Positions 25,976-33,917 of a stretch of 64,000 nt of DNA are shown one piece after another. The position numbers and the translations under genes are program-made. Within the stretch, counting starts at the first letter, position 1. Each line of letters begins with the position of its first letter. The stretch is taken from contig CAWCHZ010000001.1 in assembly GCA_963795555.1 (NCBI GenBank), positions 1 through 64,000 on the forward strand, read 5' to 3'. The notes below the pieces were generated by a model. The model was not told where the DNA came from. It searched no databases and was given only the letters and a program-made list of their open reading frames with translations. This DNA comes from CAWCHZ01 sp963795555. GTDB taxonomy: Bacteria; Actinomycetota; Thermoleophilia; Solirubrobacterales; Solirubrobacteraceae.

Positions 25976-26746
25976 TCAGGCCGTCCAGCTGGACGCCTGC
26001 GCATAGCGCAGCGAGCCCGGCGTGGTGAGCGTCTCGCCGGTCTCCAGCAGCGTCTTGAGCCCGGACAGGATCATCGGCCAGCCGCCGTAGAGCTCGCCGT
26101 TGGCGCCCTCGCGCAGCTGGTCGTGGATCACGGTCAGGCGGCAGGAGTCCTGCACCTGCTCGATCTCCCAGGCGACCCGTGAGGTTCCCTCCGCCTTGAC
26201 CTCGTCGCTCCAGAGCGCATTGAAGCTCTGCACCAGCCGCCGCGGTGGATCGACCTCGAGGTTCTCGCCGGACATGATCGCGGTGCCGGCCGCGACCCCC
26301 CGATAGTCGGAGCCCTTGCTCCAGTCCGACTCGACGCCCACGCCGAAGGTGTACTTCCGGCGCAGCTCGGGGTCGGTGATCGCCTCCCAGAGGCGCTCCG
26401 GCGTCGTCTTGATGTAGATCTCGAAGACCTTCTCCATCGTGCTGTCCTCCAGTCGCTGCTTGAGGTCGCTCAAAGTCGCGGCCCAGGGCTCGGCGTACTT
26501 GCTCACCCAGCGGTCGTGGATGAGCCGGATCGGGACGGGGTTCAGGAAGTGCAGCTTCTCGCGGCCGCGACGCCTGGTCACGACTAGGCCCGCCTGCTCG
26601 AGCACTCGCAGGTGCTTCATCACGCCAAAGCGCGTCATCGGCAGGCGCCCCTCCAGAGCGCTCAGCGTCTGCCCATCCGTGCGGAAGAGCTCGTCGAGCA
26701 GGCTGCGGCGCGTCGGGTCCGCCAATGCCTTGAACACCTCGTCCAT
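25976..26746 (-). CDS. ArsR-type regulator fused to SRPBCC (AHSA1-like) domain
   Basis: Residues 1-90 are a winged-helix ArsR domain (MDEVFKALADPTRRSLLDEL, LEGRLPMTRFGVMKHLRVLE with the recognition helix, AGLVVTRRRGREKLHFLNP). Residues about 105-250 are a START-like AHSA1 domain (FEIYIKTTPERLWEAITDPE, LEVDPPRRLVQSFNALWSDE, SRVAWEIEQVQDSCRLTVIH, GGWPMILSGLKTLLETGE). The fusion is a recurring actinobacterial design: a repressor with its own hydrophobic-ligand pocket. Start Met 26746; the 5-base inverted repeat 15 bases upstream (26761-26776) is a probable autoregulatory operator. It is divergent from the StyA-like oxygenase gene, which it could also control. Confidence 0.9.
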   Translation of the reverse strand: MDEVFKALADPTRRSLLDELFRTDGQTLSALEGRLPMTRFGVMKHLRVLEQAGLVVTRRRGREKLHFLNPVPIRLIHDRWVSKYAEPWAATLSDLKQRLEDSTMEKVFEIYIKTTPERLWEAITDPELRRKYTFGVGVESDWSKGSDYRGVAAGTAIMSGENLEVDPPRRLVQSFNALWSDEVKAEGTSRVAWEIEQVQDSCRLTVIHDQLREGANGELYGGWPMILSGLKTLLETGETLTTPGSLRYAQASSWTA

Positions 26747-26760
26747 GCCCGGGAGGATAA

Positions 26761-26776
26761 GTGACCTTTCAGTCAC
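26761..26776. promoter_or_regulatory. Inverted repeat GTGAC-N6-GTCAC, likely operator of the ArsR-SRPBCC gene
   Basis: The arms GTGAC (26761-26765) and GTCAC (26772-26776) are perfectly complementary across a 6-base spacer. The site lies just before the regulator's start codon, in the gap toward the divergent oxygenase gene. Winged-helix dimers bind such sites; this assignment is by position and symmetry. Confidence 0.5.
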
Positions 26777-26919
26777 ATGTCAAGGGGCACGATTCAGGGC
26801 AGCGGCTGGTCCTGGTCGAGGTCCGTCTCCACAGTCGGGGGCGCGTCGTGGTCGCCGAGCGAGGGGGGCGTGGACCGGGCCCTACCGCTACGATCCGTCA
26901 TGGTCATCAGGGGGATGGC

Positions 26920-28287
26920 ATGAGGCGAATCGCGATCGTCGGCGCCGGCCAGGCGGGCCTGGTCGCCGCGCACGCGCTGCTGCAACGCGGCTATCAGGTG
27001 ACGGTCCACTCCGACAAGAGCCCGGAGGACTTCCTCGAGCGCTCGCGTCCGACGGGCGCGGCAGCGCGGTTCGAGATGGCTGTGGCGTTCGAGCGCGAGC
27101 TGGGCCTCGAGCACTGGGGCCATCAGGCGCCACGCTGTGAGGGCGTCCATTTGACATTCTGCCCCCGGCGCGACAACCAGCTGCTGACGCTGCTCGGTCG
27201 CCTCACCAAGGGCCATCTGATGGCGATCGACCTGCGGCTGCAGAGTGCCACCTGGCTCGAGCAGCTGGCCGAGCGCGGCGGTGGCGTGGAGATCGAGAGC
27301 GTGGATGTCCGGCGGCTCGACGAGATCGCCGCTCGCAACGACCTGACGATCGTCGCGGCCGGTCGCGGTGAGCTGACCAAGCTCTTCCCGCGCGATCAGG
27401 CGCGCAGCGTCTATCGCTCCCCGCAACGCCAGCTGGCGATGATCTGCGTGCGCGACGTGCCGATCGGCGTGCCCTATGCGCCGTGGTTCTTGCCGATCAA
27501 GTTCAACTTCCTCGGCCCCTACGGCGAGGCCTTCTGGATGCCCTGGTACTCCAAGGATGGCGACCATGCCACGGTGCTGGTGGTCGAGGCGCGCGCGGGC
27601 AGCCCGCTGGATCGCTTCCGCGACTGCGCCAGCGCAGAGCAGGTGCTCGCGCGCGCCCAGGCGGCGATTCGCGAGCTGACGCCTTGGGACCGCGAATCCT
27701 TCGAGCACGCGCGAATCTGTGACGAGAACGCCTGGCTGGTCGGGGCGATTACGCCCGAGATCCGCCACGTGGTTGGGACGCTGCCGTCGGGACGTCACGT
27801 CATGGCGCTCGGCGACACCGCCCAATCGCTCGATCCGATTGCCGGACAGGGGGCCAACAGCGGCAACAAGATGGCGCAGGTCTACGCCGTTGCGGTCGCC
27901 GAGCGCGGCGATCTGCCCTTCGACGCCGACTGGATGCGTGCCACCTTCGAGCGCTTCTGGGCCCGCCACGGTGACTGCGACCGGCTCACCAGCACCCTGC
28001 TCGAACCGCTCAGCCCCGCCGGAGGCATGCTGCTGACGGCGCAGTACGGCAGCACCGGCTGCCCCGACGACGACAGTCCCCAGCAGCGGATCGCCAACGC
28101 GTTCATCGACAACTTCAACGACCCGATCGAGCTCACCGACGCACTGCATGACGTGGGACGAGCTAAGCAGGTGATCAGCGACGCGTTCGGCTCGGCGACG
28201 CGGCCGCTGGTCTGGGGACGGCTGCGGCTGGCCCGCGGCCAGCTGCGTCAGCGCCTCGGCCGGCCGGCCGGGCATCCCGGCAGCTAG
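26920..28287 (+). CDS. FAD-dependent monooxygenase, styrene/indole monooxygenase StyA family
   Basis: 455 residues from ATG 26920 (CAGGGGG upstream). MRRIAIVGAGQAGLVAAHAL is the FAD-binding G-x-G-x2-G Rossmann motif. NDLTIVAAGRGELTKLFPRD is the mid-chain part, and MALGDTAQSLDPIAGQGANS is the G-D second FAD motif with the family-specific N-S-G-N-K. The C-terminal segment FIDNFNDPIELTDALHD is also StyA-like. Such enzymes receive reduced FAD from a separate reductase and epoxidise styrene- or indole-like olefins. A flavin reductase is encoded 5 kb downstream at 33331. Convergent with a MarR gene. Real substrate unknown. Confidence 0.85.
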   Translation: MRRIAIVGAGQAGLVAAHALLQRGYQVTVHSDKSPEDFLERSRPTGAAARFEMAVAFERELGLEHWGHQAPRCEGVHLTFCPRRDNQLLTLLGRLTKGHLMAIDLRLQSATWLEQLAERGGGVEIESVDVRRLDEIAARNDLTIVAAGRGELTKLFPRDQARSVYRSPQRQLAMICVRDVPIGVPYAPWFLPIKFNFLGPYGEAFWMPWYSKDGDHATVLVVEARAGSPLDRFRDCASAEQVLARAQAAIRELTPWDRESFEHARICDENAWLVGAITPEIRHVVGTLPSGRHVMALGDTAQSLDPIAGQGANSGNKMAQVYAVAVAERGDLPFDADWMRATFERFWARHGDCDRLTSTLLEPLSPAGGMLLTAQYGSTGCPDDDSPQQRIANAFIDNFNDPIELTDALHDVGRAKQVISDAFGSATRPLVWGRLRLARGQLRQRLGRPAGHPGS

Positions 28288-28338
28288 CGCGGCGCGTCTC
28301 CGCGGCGCGCAGGCGGCCACCGCTCTGCCTGCGGCCGC

Positions 28339-28989
28339 TCAGCCCCAGAGCAGCCGGTTGTTCACGCGACGCCCCGAGCGCGGGACGTTCGCCTGGGTAG
28401 CGAGCGCGTCGGCATGCTGCTGGACGATCTCCAGCGTCCGCTCCAGGAAATTGCCGACGATCTGTCGCTCCTCGGCGGTCAGCTCGCGGATGAGCTGATG
28501 ATGACCGTCGATGAACGCCTCGAGCTGCTCGCAGATCGTGTGCCGAGCAGCGTCGGTGACGTTCAGCACGATGCTGCGCCGATCGCTGGGATGGGGCTCA
28601 CGCGCGACGTGCCCGGCGCGCTCGAGCCGATAGGACAACCCGGTGATCCCTCCCGAGCTGAGCCCGAGCTGCGCGCCCAGCTGGGTCGCGGTCATGCTGC
28701 CATGCGCCAGCAGCTGCTCGAGCGCGGCGATCTCGATGTCGCTGATCCCGAGCGTGGTGGCGAGCTGACCGCGCAGCTTGCCGCCGGCGATCTGGCGGCG
28801 ATTCATCAGCTCGCCAATCCGCTCCGGCGAGAACGCCGGACGGCGGCTCAGCCCGCCGCGGTCCGGAAGCGCCACCAGCCGTCCCTCGGCTCGCTCGTCG
28901 AGCCCACGCCGCCCTCCCCGTGAGCGGGTCGGGCGGGCTCGCCTACCGCCTTCGCGCGGGGCACCAGCGTCGGGTTCGATCTCGCTCAT
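28339..28989 (-). CDS. MarR-family transcriptional regulator
   Basis: 216 residues; the first 75 are a charged Arg/Gly-rich tail unusual for MarR proteins. The core shows LRGQLATTLGISDIEIAALE, LLAHGSMTATQLGAQLGLSS with GGITGLSYRLERAGHVAREP, then HPSDRRSIVLNVTDAARHTI, the wing with D-x-R-(R/S) of MarR. C-terminal dimer helices follow. It ends 52 bases after the StyA-like gene on the opposite strand and probably responds to aromatic compounds (family knowledge). The start could be internal, for example the Met in ERIGELMNRR. Confidence 0.85.
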   Translation of the reverse strand: MSEIEPDAGAPREGGRRARPTRSRGGRRGLDERAEGRLVALPDRGGLSRRPAFSPERIGELMNRRQIAGGKLRGQLATTLGISDIEIAALEQLLAHGSMTATQLGAQLGLSSGGITGLSYRLERAGHVAREPHPSDRRSIVLNVTDAARHTICEQLEAFIDGHHQLIRELTAEERQIVGNFLERTLEIVQQHADALATQANVPRSGRRVNNRLLWG

Positions 28990-29070
28990 TGATCTGGACG
29001 CTCGGGGCAGAAGCTTCTCATCACTCTGCGAACGTTCAATCGGGAGTTCTCCCTATGCAGGGCCTGCATC

Positions 29071-30849
29071 CTACGACCTGTGCGATCGCCGGCGGCCGGG
29101 GTGGGGTGGCCTGGGTTCGACGCTGCCCGTGAGCCCATGCTCCACCGCGTAGACGGCCGCCGCCGCTCGCGTGGAGACGCCGATCTTCGCGTAGATGTGT
29201 TGGATGTGGTGGTCGGCCGTCTTGGGGGAGATACCCAGTGCAAGGGCAATCTCCTTTGTCGCCAGGCCATTCGCCAGCAGCGTCAGCACCTGCTCCTCGC
29301 GCTCGGACAGGATCGCGCCGGTCGGGCGGGTTGGGCCGTTGGGGGCCGCCGCGGTCGCGCTGGCAGCGGTTGGGCCGGTGGGGGGCGCCGCGGTCGCGCT
29401 GGCAGCGGTTGGGCCGGTGGGGGGCGCCGCGGTCGCGCTGGCAGCGGTTGGGCCGGTGGGGGGCGCCGCGGTCGCGCTGGCAGCGGTTGGGCCGGTGGGG
29501 GGCGCCGCGGTCGCGCTGGCAGCGGTTGGGCCGGTGGGGGGCGCCGCGGTCGCGCTGGCAGCGGCCCCGCCGGGCTCCGTGCGCGGCCGCGTGCGTCCCG
29601 ATCCCCCCCGGCTGCCGGACACGGCCCGGGGCTGGTGGCCCGCCCGCGCGAGGACCGCGCTGACCGTGTCGCGGTCCAGCCGCCCGTCGCTGGCCTCCTG
29701 CGCAAGCTGCTTAGCAGCGTCCGGCCCGGTCAACGCCCGTCTGTACGGGCGTGGCTCGACCATCGCCTGATAGGTGTTGGCGGTGGCGAGCACACGTCCG
29801 GCCACGGGGATGTCGGCGGCGCCCAGCCCGCGGTGGTAGCCCGAGCCGTCGCAACGCTCCTGTGACATTGCGGCGAGGCGGCCGAGCTCGCGCAGCGAGG
29901 TCGATTGGCCGAGCAGGCGCTCCGTGTAGTACGGGGCGAGGCGTACCTGCTCACGCTCATCGCGCGAGAGCGGTCCGGGCTTGGACCAGATCTGCCCCCC
30001 GACCGCGACGCGGCCGATGTCGTGCGTCAGGCCGGCCCGATACAGCTGGGCGACCGTGGCTGGCTCGAGCCCGAGCGCCTCGCCCGCGCCGGCGGCCACT
30101 GCCGCGACCGTACGGGAGTGGCCGACCACGAAGCTCTTGCCGTCGGCGCAGTCGGCGATCGCGGTCAGGCAGCCGGCCAGCGCCGTGTCGCGCAGGGTGC
30201 GTTGCTCGCCGGGCTCGGCGGCGAGCAGGTCATCCCACAGAGCCGGCGAGTCCAGATCGTCCAGCACGCTGTCGGCGTGGGCGACCAGCGTGTCGGCGAT
30301 GAGCGGATCGAGGCCACGCCCGGAGCGGGCACGCAGCAGCCGCCGGGTCTCGCGGATGCCCAGCTGCCAGGCAAGCAGCTCGCCCTCCTGGGCGACCTGG
30401 ACCACGCGGATCGCCAATGGCAGCTGCTCGCCGGCAAGCCCGCGTGGGAAGCCCTTGCCGTCCCAACGCTCGTAGGCAGCCGATAGGCCCTGCCGTACCG
30501 CCAGATCGAGCCCCAGCCGGTCGGCGAGCAGCTGGGCGACCTCGGTGTGGCTCGTGGTCTCGCCCGCGGCGATCTCGTCGCCGAAGAACCGTGCCGGGAC
30601 GTCGGCCTCGCTGGAGCAGCCGGCGTAGCGCAGCGGCGCCAGGTAGTAGACCGCGCGCAGCTGCTCCGGCGCGAGCCCCAGCAGACCGCCGAGTCGCAGG
30701 GCGATCGTCGCCGTGCGCAGCCCGTGCTCGAGCGGCAGGCCCATGCCGAGGTCGGTGGCCAGCGAGAGCGTGAAGACCAGCTCGGCGAGGCGAACCGGCG
30801 GCTGGGGGTCGGTCGGCGTGGCACGCGCGTCAGCCAAGTCGATCATCAT
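29071..30849 (-). CDS. Tandem HD-GYP-type protein with C-terminal LuxR helix-turn-helix
   Basis: 592 residues. Residues 20-200 are a degenerate HD half: the HD position reads APLRYAGCSSEAD, but a GYP-like RWDGKGFPRGLAGEQLPLAI is kept. Residues 220-405 are a fuller HD-GYP half with THDIGRVAVGGQIWSKPGPL (His276-Asp277) and CDGSGYHRGLGAADIPVAGR. Residues 429-503 are six copies of AASATAAPPTGPT. Residues 513-575 are a LuxR/FixJ HTH (LSEREEQVLTLLANGLATKE, IALALGISPKTADHHIQHIY, AKIGVSTRAAAAVY). HD-GYP domains hydrolyse cyclic di-GMP or related nucleotides; coupling to a DNA-binding end suggests a nucleotide-sensing transcription factor (inference). The annotated ATG overlaps a TATAAT box. Confidence 0.88.
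   Translation of the reverse strand: MMIDLADARATPTDPQPPVRLAELVFTLSLATDLGMGLPLEHGLRTATIALRLGGLLGLAPEQLRAVYYLAPLRYAGCSSEADVPARFFGDEIAAGETTSHTEVAQLLADRLGLDLAVRQGLSAAYERWDGKGFPRGLAGEQLPLAIRVVQVAQEGELLAWQLGIRETRRLLRARSGRGLDPLIADTLVAHADSVLDDLDSPALWDDLLAAEPGEQRTLRDTALAGCLTAIADCADGKSFVVGHSRTVAAVAAGAGEALGLEPATVAQLYRAGLTHDIGRVAVGGQIWSKPGPLSRDEREQVRLAPYYTERLLGQSTSLRELGRLAAMSQERCDGSGYHRGLGAADIPVAGRVLATANTYQAMVEPRPYRRALTGPDAAKQLAQEASDGRLDRDTVSAVLARAGHQPRAVSGSRGGSGRTRPRTEPGGAAASATAAPPTGPTAASATAAPPTGPTAASATAAPPTGPTAASATAAPPTGPTAASATAAPPTGPTAASATAAAPNGPTRPTGAILSEREEQVLTLLANGLATKEIALALGISPKTADHHIQHIYAKIGVSTRAAAAVYAVEHGLTGSVEPRPPHPGRRRSHRS
29348..29563. repeat. Six tandem 39-base in-frame repeats
   Basis: The unit beginning GCCGCGGTCGCGCTGGCAGC recurs at 29348, 29387, 29426, 29465, 29504 and 29543, almost without change except at the ends. 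It encodes the 13-residue linker repeat between the HD-GYP and HTH domains. Copy number is likely variable. Confidence 0.92.
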
Positions 30850-30853
30850 TATA
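30848..30853 (-). promoter_or_regulatory. Perfect TATAAT box overlapping the HD-GYP start codon
   Basis: The minus strand reads TATAATGATGATCGAC; the hexamer occupies 30853-30848 and shares bases with the first ATG (30849-30847). With normal spacing, transcription would begin near 30841, inside the coding frame, so either the protein starts later (TTG at 30837 is in frame) or the real promoter is further up. No good -35 is seen. Confidence 0.4.
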
Positions 30854-30888
30854 GTTGAGATGAAGCGAGAGAGGTCGTAGTCTGTTTA

Positions 30889-30917
30889 CGTCACCCGCGC
30901 GGGGGCAAAAAGTGACG
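30889..30917. promoter_or_regulatory. Inverted repeat CGTCAC-N17-GTGACG in the divergent HD-GYP/MFS gap
   Basis: CGTCAC (30889-30894) and GTGACG (30912-30917) are complementary six-base arms in the 194-base gap between the divergently transcribed HD-GYP-LuxR and exporter genes. It could bind a dimeric regulator. Support is symmetry and position only. Confidence 0.3.
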
Positions 30918-31043
30918 ACAGGAGCAGGGGGCGCGCCTTGGCGCGGGCCGCGGCGGGTGAGTGGCTCGCGGCAGCTGCGTGCAGGCAAGCGGGCGAGCGG
31001 CTCGCGGAAAGCCGCCCAGGCAAGGGAATTGCGGGGAGGTCCG

Positions 31044-32504
31044 ATGTCCATGACGGCAAGCGCGCCGGCGCCGGCGCTCGACGAGCGCATCTCGGGCGCG
31101 ACGATCCTCGCGCTGGTGGCGATGGGCTTTGCGGTGTTCGTGTTCGCCAACGACTTCACCGCGCTTGGGGTGGCGCTGCCGCGCATCCAGCACGACCTGC
31201 ATGTCGGCGTCGGTGCGGTGCAGTGGCTGATCAACGCCTACGCGCTGGTCTTCGGCGCGCTGATCGTCACCGGCGGGCGGCTGGCGGACATGTTCGGCCG
31301 CCGGCGCGTCTTCTTCATCGGGGCGGCGATCTTCGCGCTGTGTTCGGCGGTCGGTGGGCTCGCCCAGGGCGCGGGGCTGCTGATCGGCGCGCGGGCGCTG
31401 ATGGGACTCGGCGGGGCGCTGCTGTGGCCGGCGACGCTCGGCATGACCTATGCGGTGCTGCCGCCGCGCAAGGCCGGCCTGGCAGGCGGCCTGATCATCG
31501 GTGTGGCCGGTCTCGGCAACGCCTTTGGCCCGATGCTCGGCGGCGCGCTGACCGACGCGCTGAGCTGGCGCGCGATCTTCTTCCTCAACCTGCCGATCGT
31601 CGCCTGTGCCTGCGCCGGCGCGCTATGGCTGATCCATCAGCCGCGCGAGACCCACGGCGCCCGCATCGACTACGCCGGCGTGCTGACGCTGTCGGCGGCG
31701 CTGACGGCCCTGCTGCTGGCACTCGAGCAGGTCGGCAACTGGGGCTGGGGGGACGTGCGGATCATTGCGCTGCTGGGGACCGCCGCGGCGCTCGTCGCGC
31801 TGTTCGCGCTGGTCGAGCGAGGGGGCGGCGAGGGGGCGCTCGTGCCGCGCGCGGTGAGCGCCAACCGCCCGTTCGCGGCGGCCGCGCTGGCGGTGCTGCT
31901 GATCTCGGCAACCTACTTCGCGCTCGTCGTCTACCTACCGCAGACGATGGAGCGCCTGCTCGGCTACAGCCCGCTGCATGCCGGCGTTGGGCTGCTGCCG
32001 ATGATGACGACGTTTGCCGCGACCTCGTTCATCGCCGGCTCGCTCTATGCGCGGCTGGGTCAGAAGCTGATCGTCGGCTTCGGCGCGGCCTGCATTGCCG
32101 TCGGAGCGCTGCTCGTCTCGCGCCTGCAGCTGCCCGTCAGCTACGGCGCGCTCGTGCCCGGCATGGCGCTGAGCGGGATCGGCATCGGCGTCTTCTACTC
32201 GACGATCACGACCGCCGCGGTGACGGCGCTGGACCGCGCCCAGTGGAGCCTCGCGGGCGGCATCGTCTACATGTGCCAGATCACCGGCGGCTCGATCGGG
32301 CTGGGGCTCGCGACGGCGCTGTTCACGTCGGCCTCACGCGGCGCGAGCCCCGATCGCGGCTTCGTCAGCGGCATCCACGCCGGCCTGGGCGCCGACGCGG
32401 CGCTGGCGCTCGCCGGGGTCGTGATCACGGTGCTCTTCGTCGGTGGGCGCCTGCCGGTGCGCCGCTTCCTGACAGCACGCGACGCAGACGCCACAATGAG
32501 ATGA
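31044..32504 (+). CDS. MFS drug exporter, DHA2 (EmrB/QacA) type
   Basis: 486 residues with about 14 hydrophobic helices. FANDFTALGVALPRIQHDLH and VGAVQWLINAYALVFGALIV give the start of DHA2 proteins. GGRLADMFGRRRVFFIGAAI is motif A between helices 2 and 3. LIIGVAGLGNAFGPMLGGAL is the antiporter motif C (G-x8-G-x3-G-P-x2-G-G). Helices 7-14 follow after LWLIHQPRETHGARIDYAGV. ATG 31044 follows GGGGAGG. It is expected to export drugs or lipophilic compounds using the proton gradient. Divergent from the HD-GYP-LuxR gene. Confidence 0.92.
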   Translation: MSMTASAPAPALDERISGATILALVAMGFAVFVFANDFTALGVALPRIQHDLHVGVGAVQWLINAYALVFGALIVTGGRLADMFGRRRVFFIGAAIFALCSAVGGLAQGAGLLIGARALMGLGGALLWPATLGMTYAVLPPRKAGLAGGLIIGVAGLGNAFGPMLGGALTDALSWRAIFFLNLPIVACACAGALWLIHQPRETHGARIDYAGVLTLSAALTALLLALEQVGNWGWGDVRIIALLGTAAALVALFALVERGGGEGALVPRAVSANRPFAAAALAVLLISATYFALVVYLPQTMERLLGYSPLHAGVGLLPMMTTFAATSFIAGSLYARLGQKLIVGFGAACIAVGALLVSRLQLPVSYGALVPGMALSGIGIGVFYSTITTAAVTALDRAQWSLAGGIVYMCQITGGSIGLGLATALFTSASRGASPDRGFVSGIHAGLGADAALALAGVVITVLFVGGRLPVRRFLTARDADATMR

Positions 32505-32590
32505 GTCGGGCGGCCGCGCGGGCGATCCTGTGATCGGCGCAGCGCCCGCCGCCCGTATCACCCTCGTTCCCGAGCGTTGGAGCGGAGTCG

Positions 32591-33334
32591 ATGTTCGCGT
32601 CGATCGTCAGCGTGGCCCACAACATCGGATATCCGCTGTTGTTCGTGCTCGTCATGGCGGAGTCGAGCGGCTTCCCGGTGCCGGGCGAGACGGCGCTGAT
32701 CACCGGCGCGCTGCTCGCCAGCCAGGGCAAGCTCCAGATCGAGTTCGTGATCGTGCTGGCCGCCACCGCGGCGATCGTCGGCGACAACATCGGCTATCTG
32801 ATCGGCCGCAAGGGCGGCCGCTGGCTGCTCGAGCGCCCCGGGCTCTTCGAGCGCCAGCGCCGGCGAGTGCTGGAAGTCGGCGAGCCGTTCTTCGCTCGTC
32901 ACGGGCCCAAGGCCGTCTTCTTCGGTCGCTGGCTGCTGGGCCTGCGTGTGTGGGCGTCGTGGCTGGCCGGCGCGAACCGCATGCGCTGGCGCTCGTTCGC
33001 CTTCTGGAACGCTGCCGGCGGGATTGGCTGGGCCACGACGATCGGGCTGCTCGCCTACTACCTCGGGCACACGGTCAAGAACGTGCTGAGCCTGTTCGGG
33101 CTCTGGGGGCTAATCGGGGTCGTGCTGGCGGGCGGCGGCGCACTGTTGCTGCACTGGCGCCAGCATCGCCGCTCGGTGGCGCAGCGGGCGGCCCGTCCGA
33201 CGGACGAGCGCCCCGGCGATGGGCGCGTGGGGGAGGCGCGAGCCGGCGATGGCCGCGTGGCGGAGGCGCGCCCCGGCGATGGGCGCGTGGCGGAGGCGCG
33301 AGTGGTTGACGGCCGCGTCGCTGACGCCCCATGA
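32591..33334 (+). CDS. DedA family membrane protein with repetitive C-terminal tail
   Basis: The 247-residue product has the DedA/VTT pattern: PLLFVLVMAESSGFPVPGET (E-x-x-x-P-(V/I)-P-x-E), GDNIGYLIGRKGGRWLLERP (the G-(D/N)-x-x-(G/L)-Y-x-(I/L)-G-R motif), FFARHGPKAVFFGRWLLGLR (F-x-R-(F/W)-x-P-x-x-R-like) and a C-terminal helix. DedA proteins are lipid scramblase or flippase-like and help envelope homeostasis. Residues about 207-247 are a hydrophilic tail of four roughly 10-residue repeats (GDGRVAEARP), encoded by imperfect 30-base repeats at 33209-33325. The stop shares ATGA with the flavin reductase gene. Confidence 0.9.
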   Translation: MFASIVSVAHNIGYPLLFVLVMAESSGFPVPGETALITGALLASQGKLQIEFVIVLAATAAIVGDNIGYLIGRKGGRWLLERPGLFERQRRRVLEVGEPFFARHGPKAVFFGRWLLGLRVWASWLAGANRMRWRSFAFWNAAGGIGWATTIGLLAYYLGHTVKNVLSLFGLWGLIGVVLAGGGALLLHWRQHRRSVAQRAARPTDERPGDGRVGEARAGDGRVAEARPGDGRVAEARVVDGRVADAP

Positions 33335-33867
33335 GCGCTCAGCAGGACCCCCTCGAGCGGCTGACGCCGATCGCGCCCGATGCCTTCCGCGCCGTGCTGG
33401 GAGCCGTCTGCACGCCGGTCAGCGTCGTGAGCACGATGCGCAGCGAACGTCCCTACGCCACGACCGTCAGCGCGTTCAGCTCGCTCTCGCTCGATCCGCC
33501 GTTGATAACCGTCGCGCTCGACCGCGGCTCGGGGCTGCTGCGGATGATCCGCGCGACCCGGCGCTTCGGCGTCAGCGTGCTCGCCGACGGGCAGGACCGC
33601 GAGGCGCTGGCGCTGGCGCGCAAGGGTCCCGACAAGCTCGCCGACATCGCTTGGACGGCCGACCACGGGCTGCCGCGCATCGATGGCGCCTATGCCTGGC
33701 TGGTCTGCCGCGTGCACCGGGTCGTCGCGGGTGGCGATCACATGATCGTGATCGGGCTGGTCGTGCACGGTGAGCACTGCGACGCCGGCGAGCCGATGCT
33801 CTACCACCGCCGCGACTTCGCCGGTCTGCGCCGCTACGAACGCGGTGCGCGCACGGGCGCCGGCTAG
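33331..33867 (+). CDS. Flavin reductase-like (FMN-binding split barrel) protein
   Basis: 178 residues, translationally coupled to dedA (ATGA overlap). AFRAVLGAVCTPVSVVSTMR, YATTVSAFSSLSLDPPLITV (the S-x-(F/W)-x-S-(L/V)-S-L/x-x-P-P signature) and RMIRATRRFGVSVLADGQDR form the flavin-reductase domain. GLVVHGEHCDAGEPMLYHRR gives the closing motif with the Y-(H/Y)-R near the end. Such proteins reduce FMN or FAD with NAD(P)H for two-component monooxygenases (HpaC, StyB). The StyA-like enzyme at 26920 is the nearest candidate partner, though other genes lie between. Confidence 0.9.
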   Translation: MSAQQDPLERLTPIAPDAFRAVLGAVCTPVSVVSTMRSERPYATTVSAFSSLSLDPPLITVALDRGSGLLRMIRATRRFGVSVLADGQDREALALARKGPDKLADIAWTADHGLPRIDGAYAWLVCRVHRVVAGGDHMIVIGLVVHGEHCDAGEPMLYHRRDFAGLRRYERGARTGAG

Positions 33868-33917
33868 CCCGGCCCAGGGTGAGCAGCGGCTAGCCCGGTC
33901 CCCGCGCGAGCGGTGGG

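Noticed and set aside
26794..28320. A 508-residue minus-strand protein
   Set aside because: Antisense of the StyA-like oxygenase; no recognisable motif.
29348..29563. CRISPR-like regular repeats
   Set aside because: The units are directly adjacent without unique spacers and stay in frame inside the HD-GYP gene.
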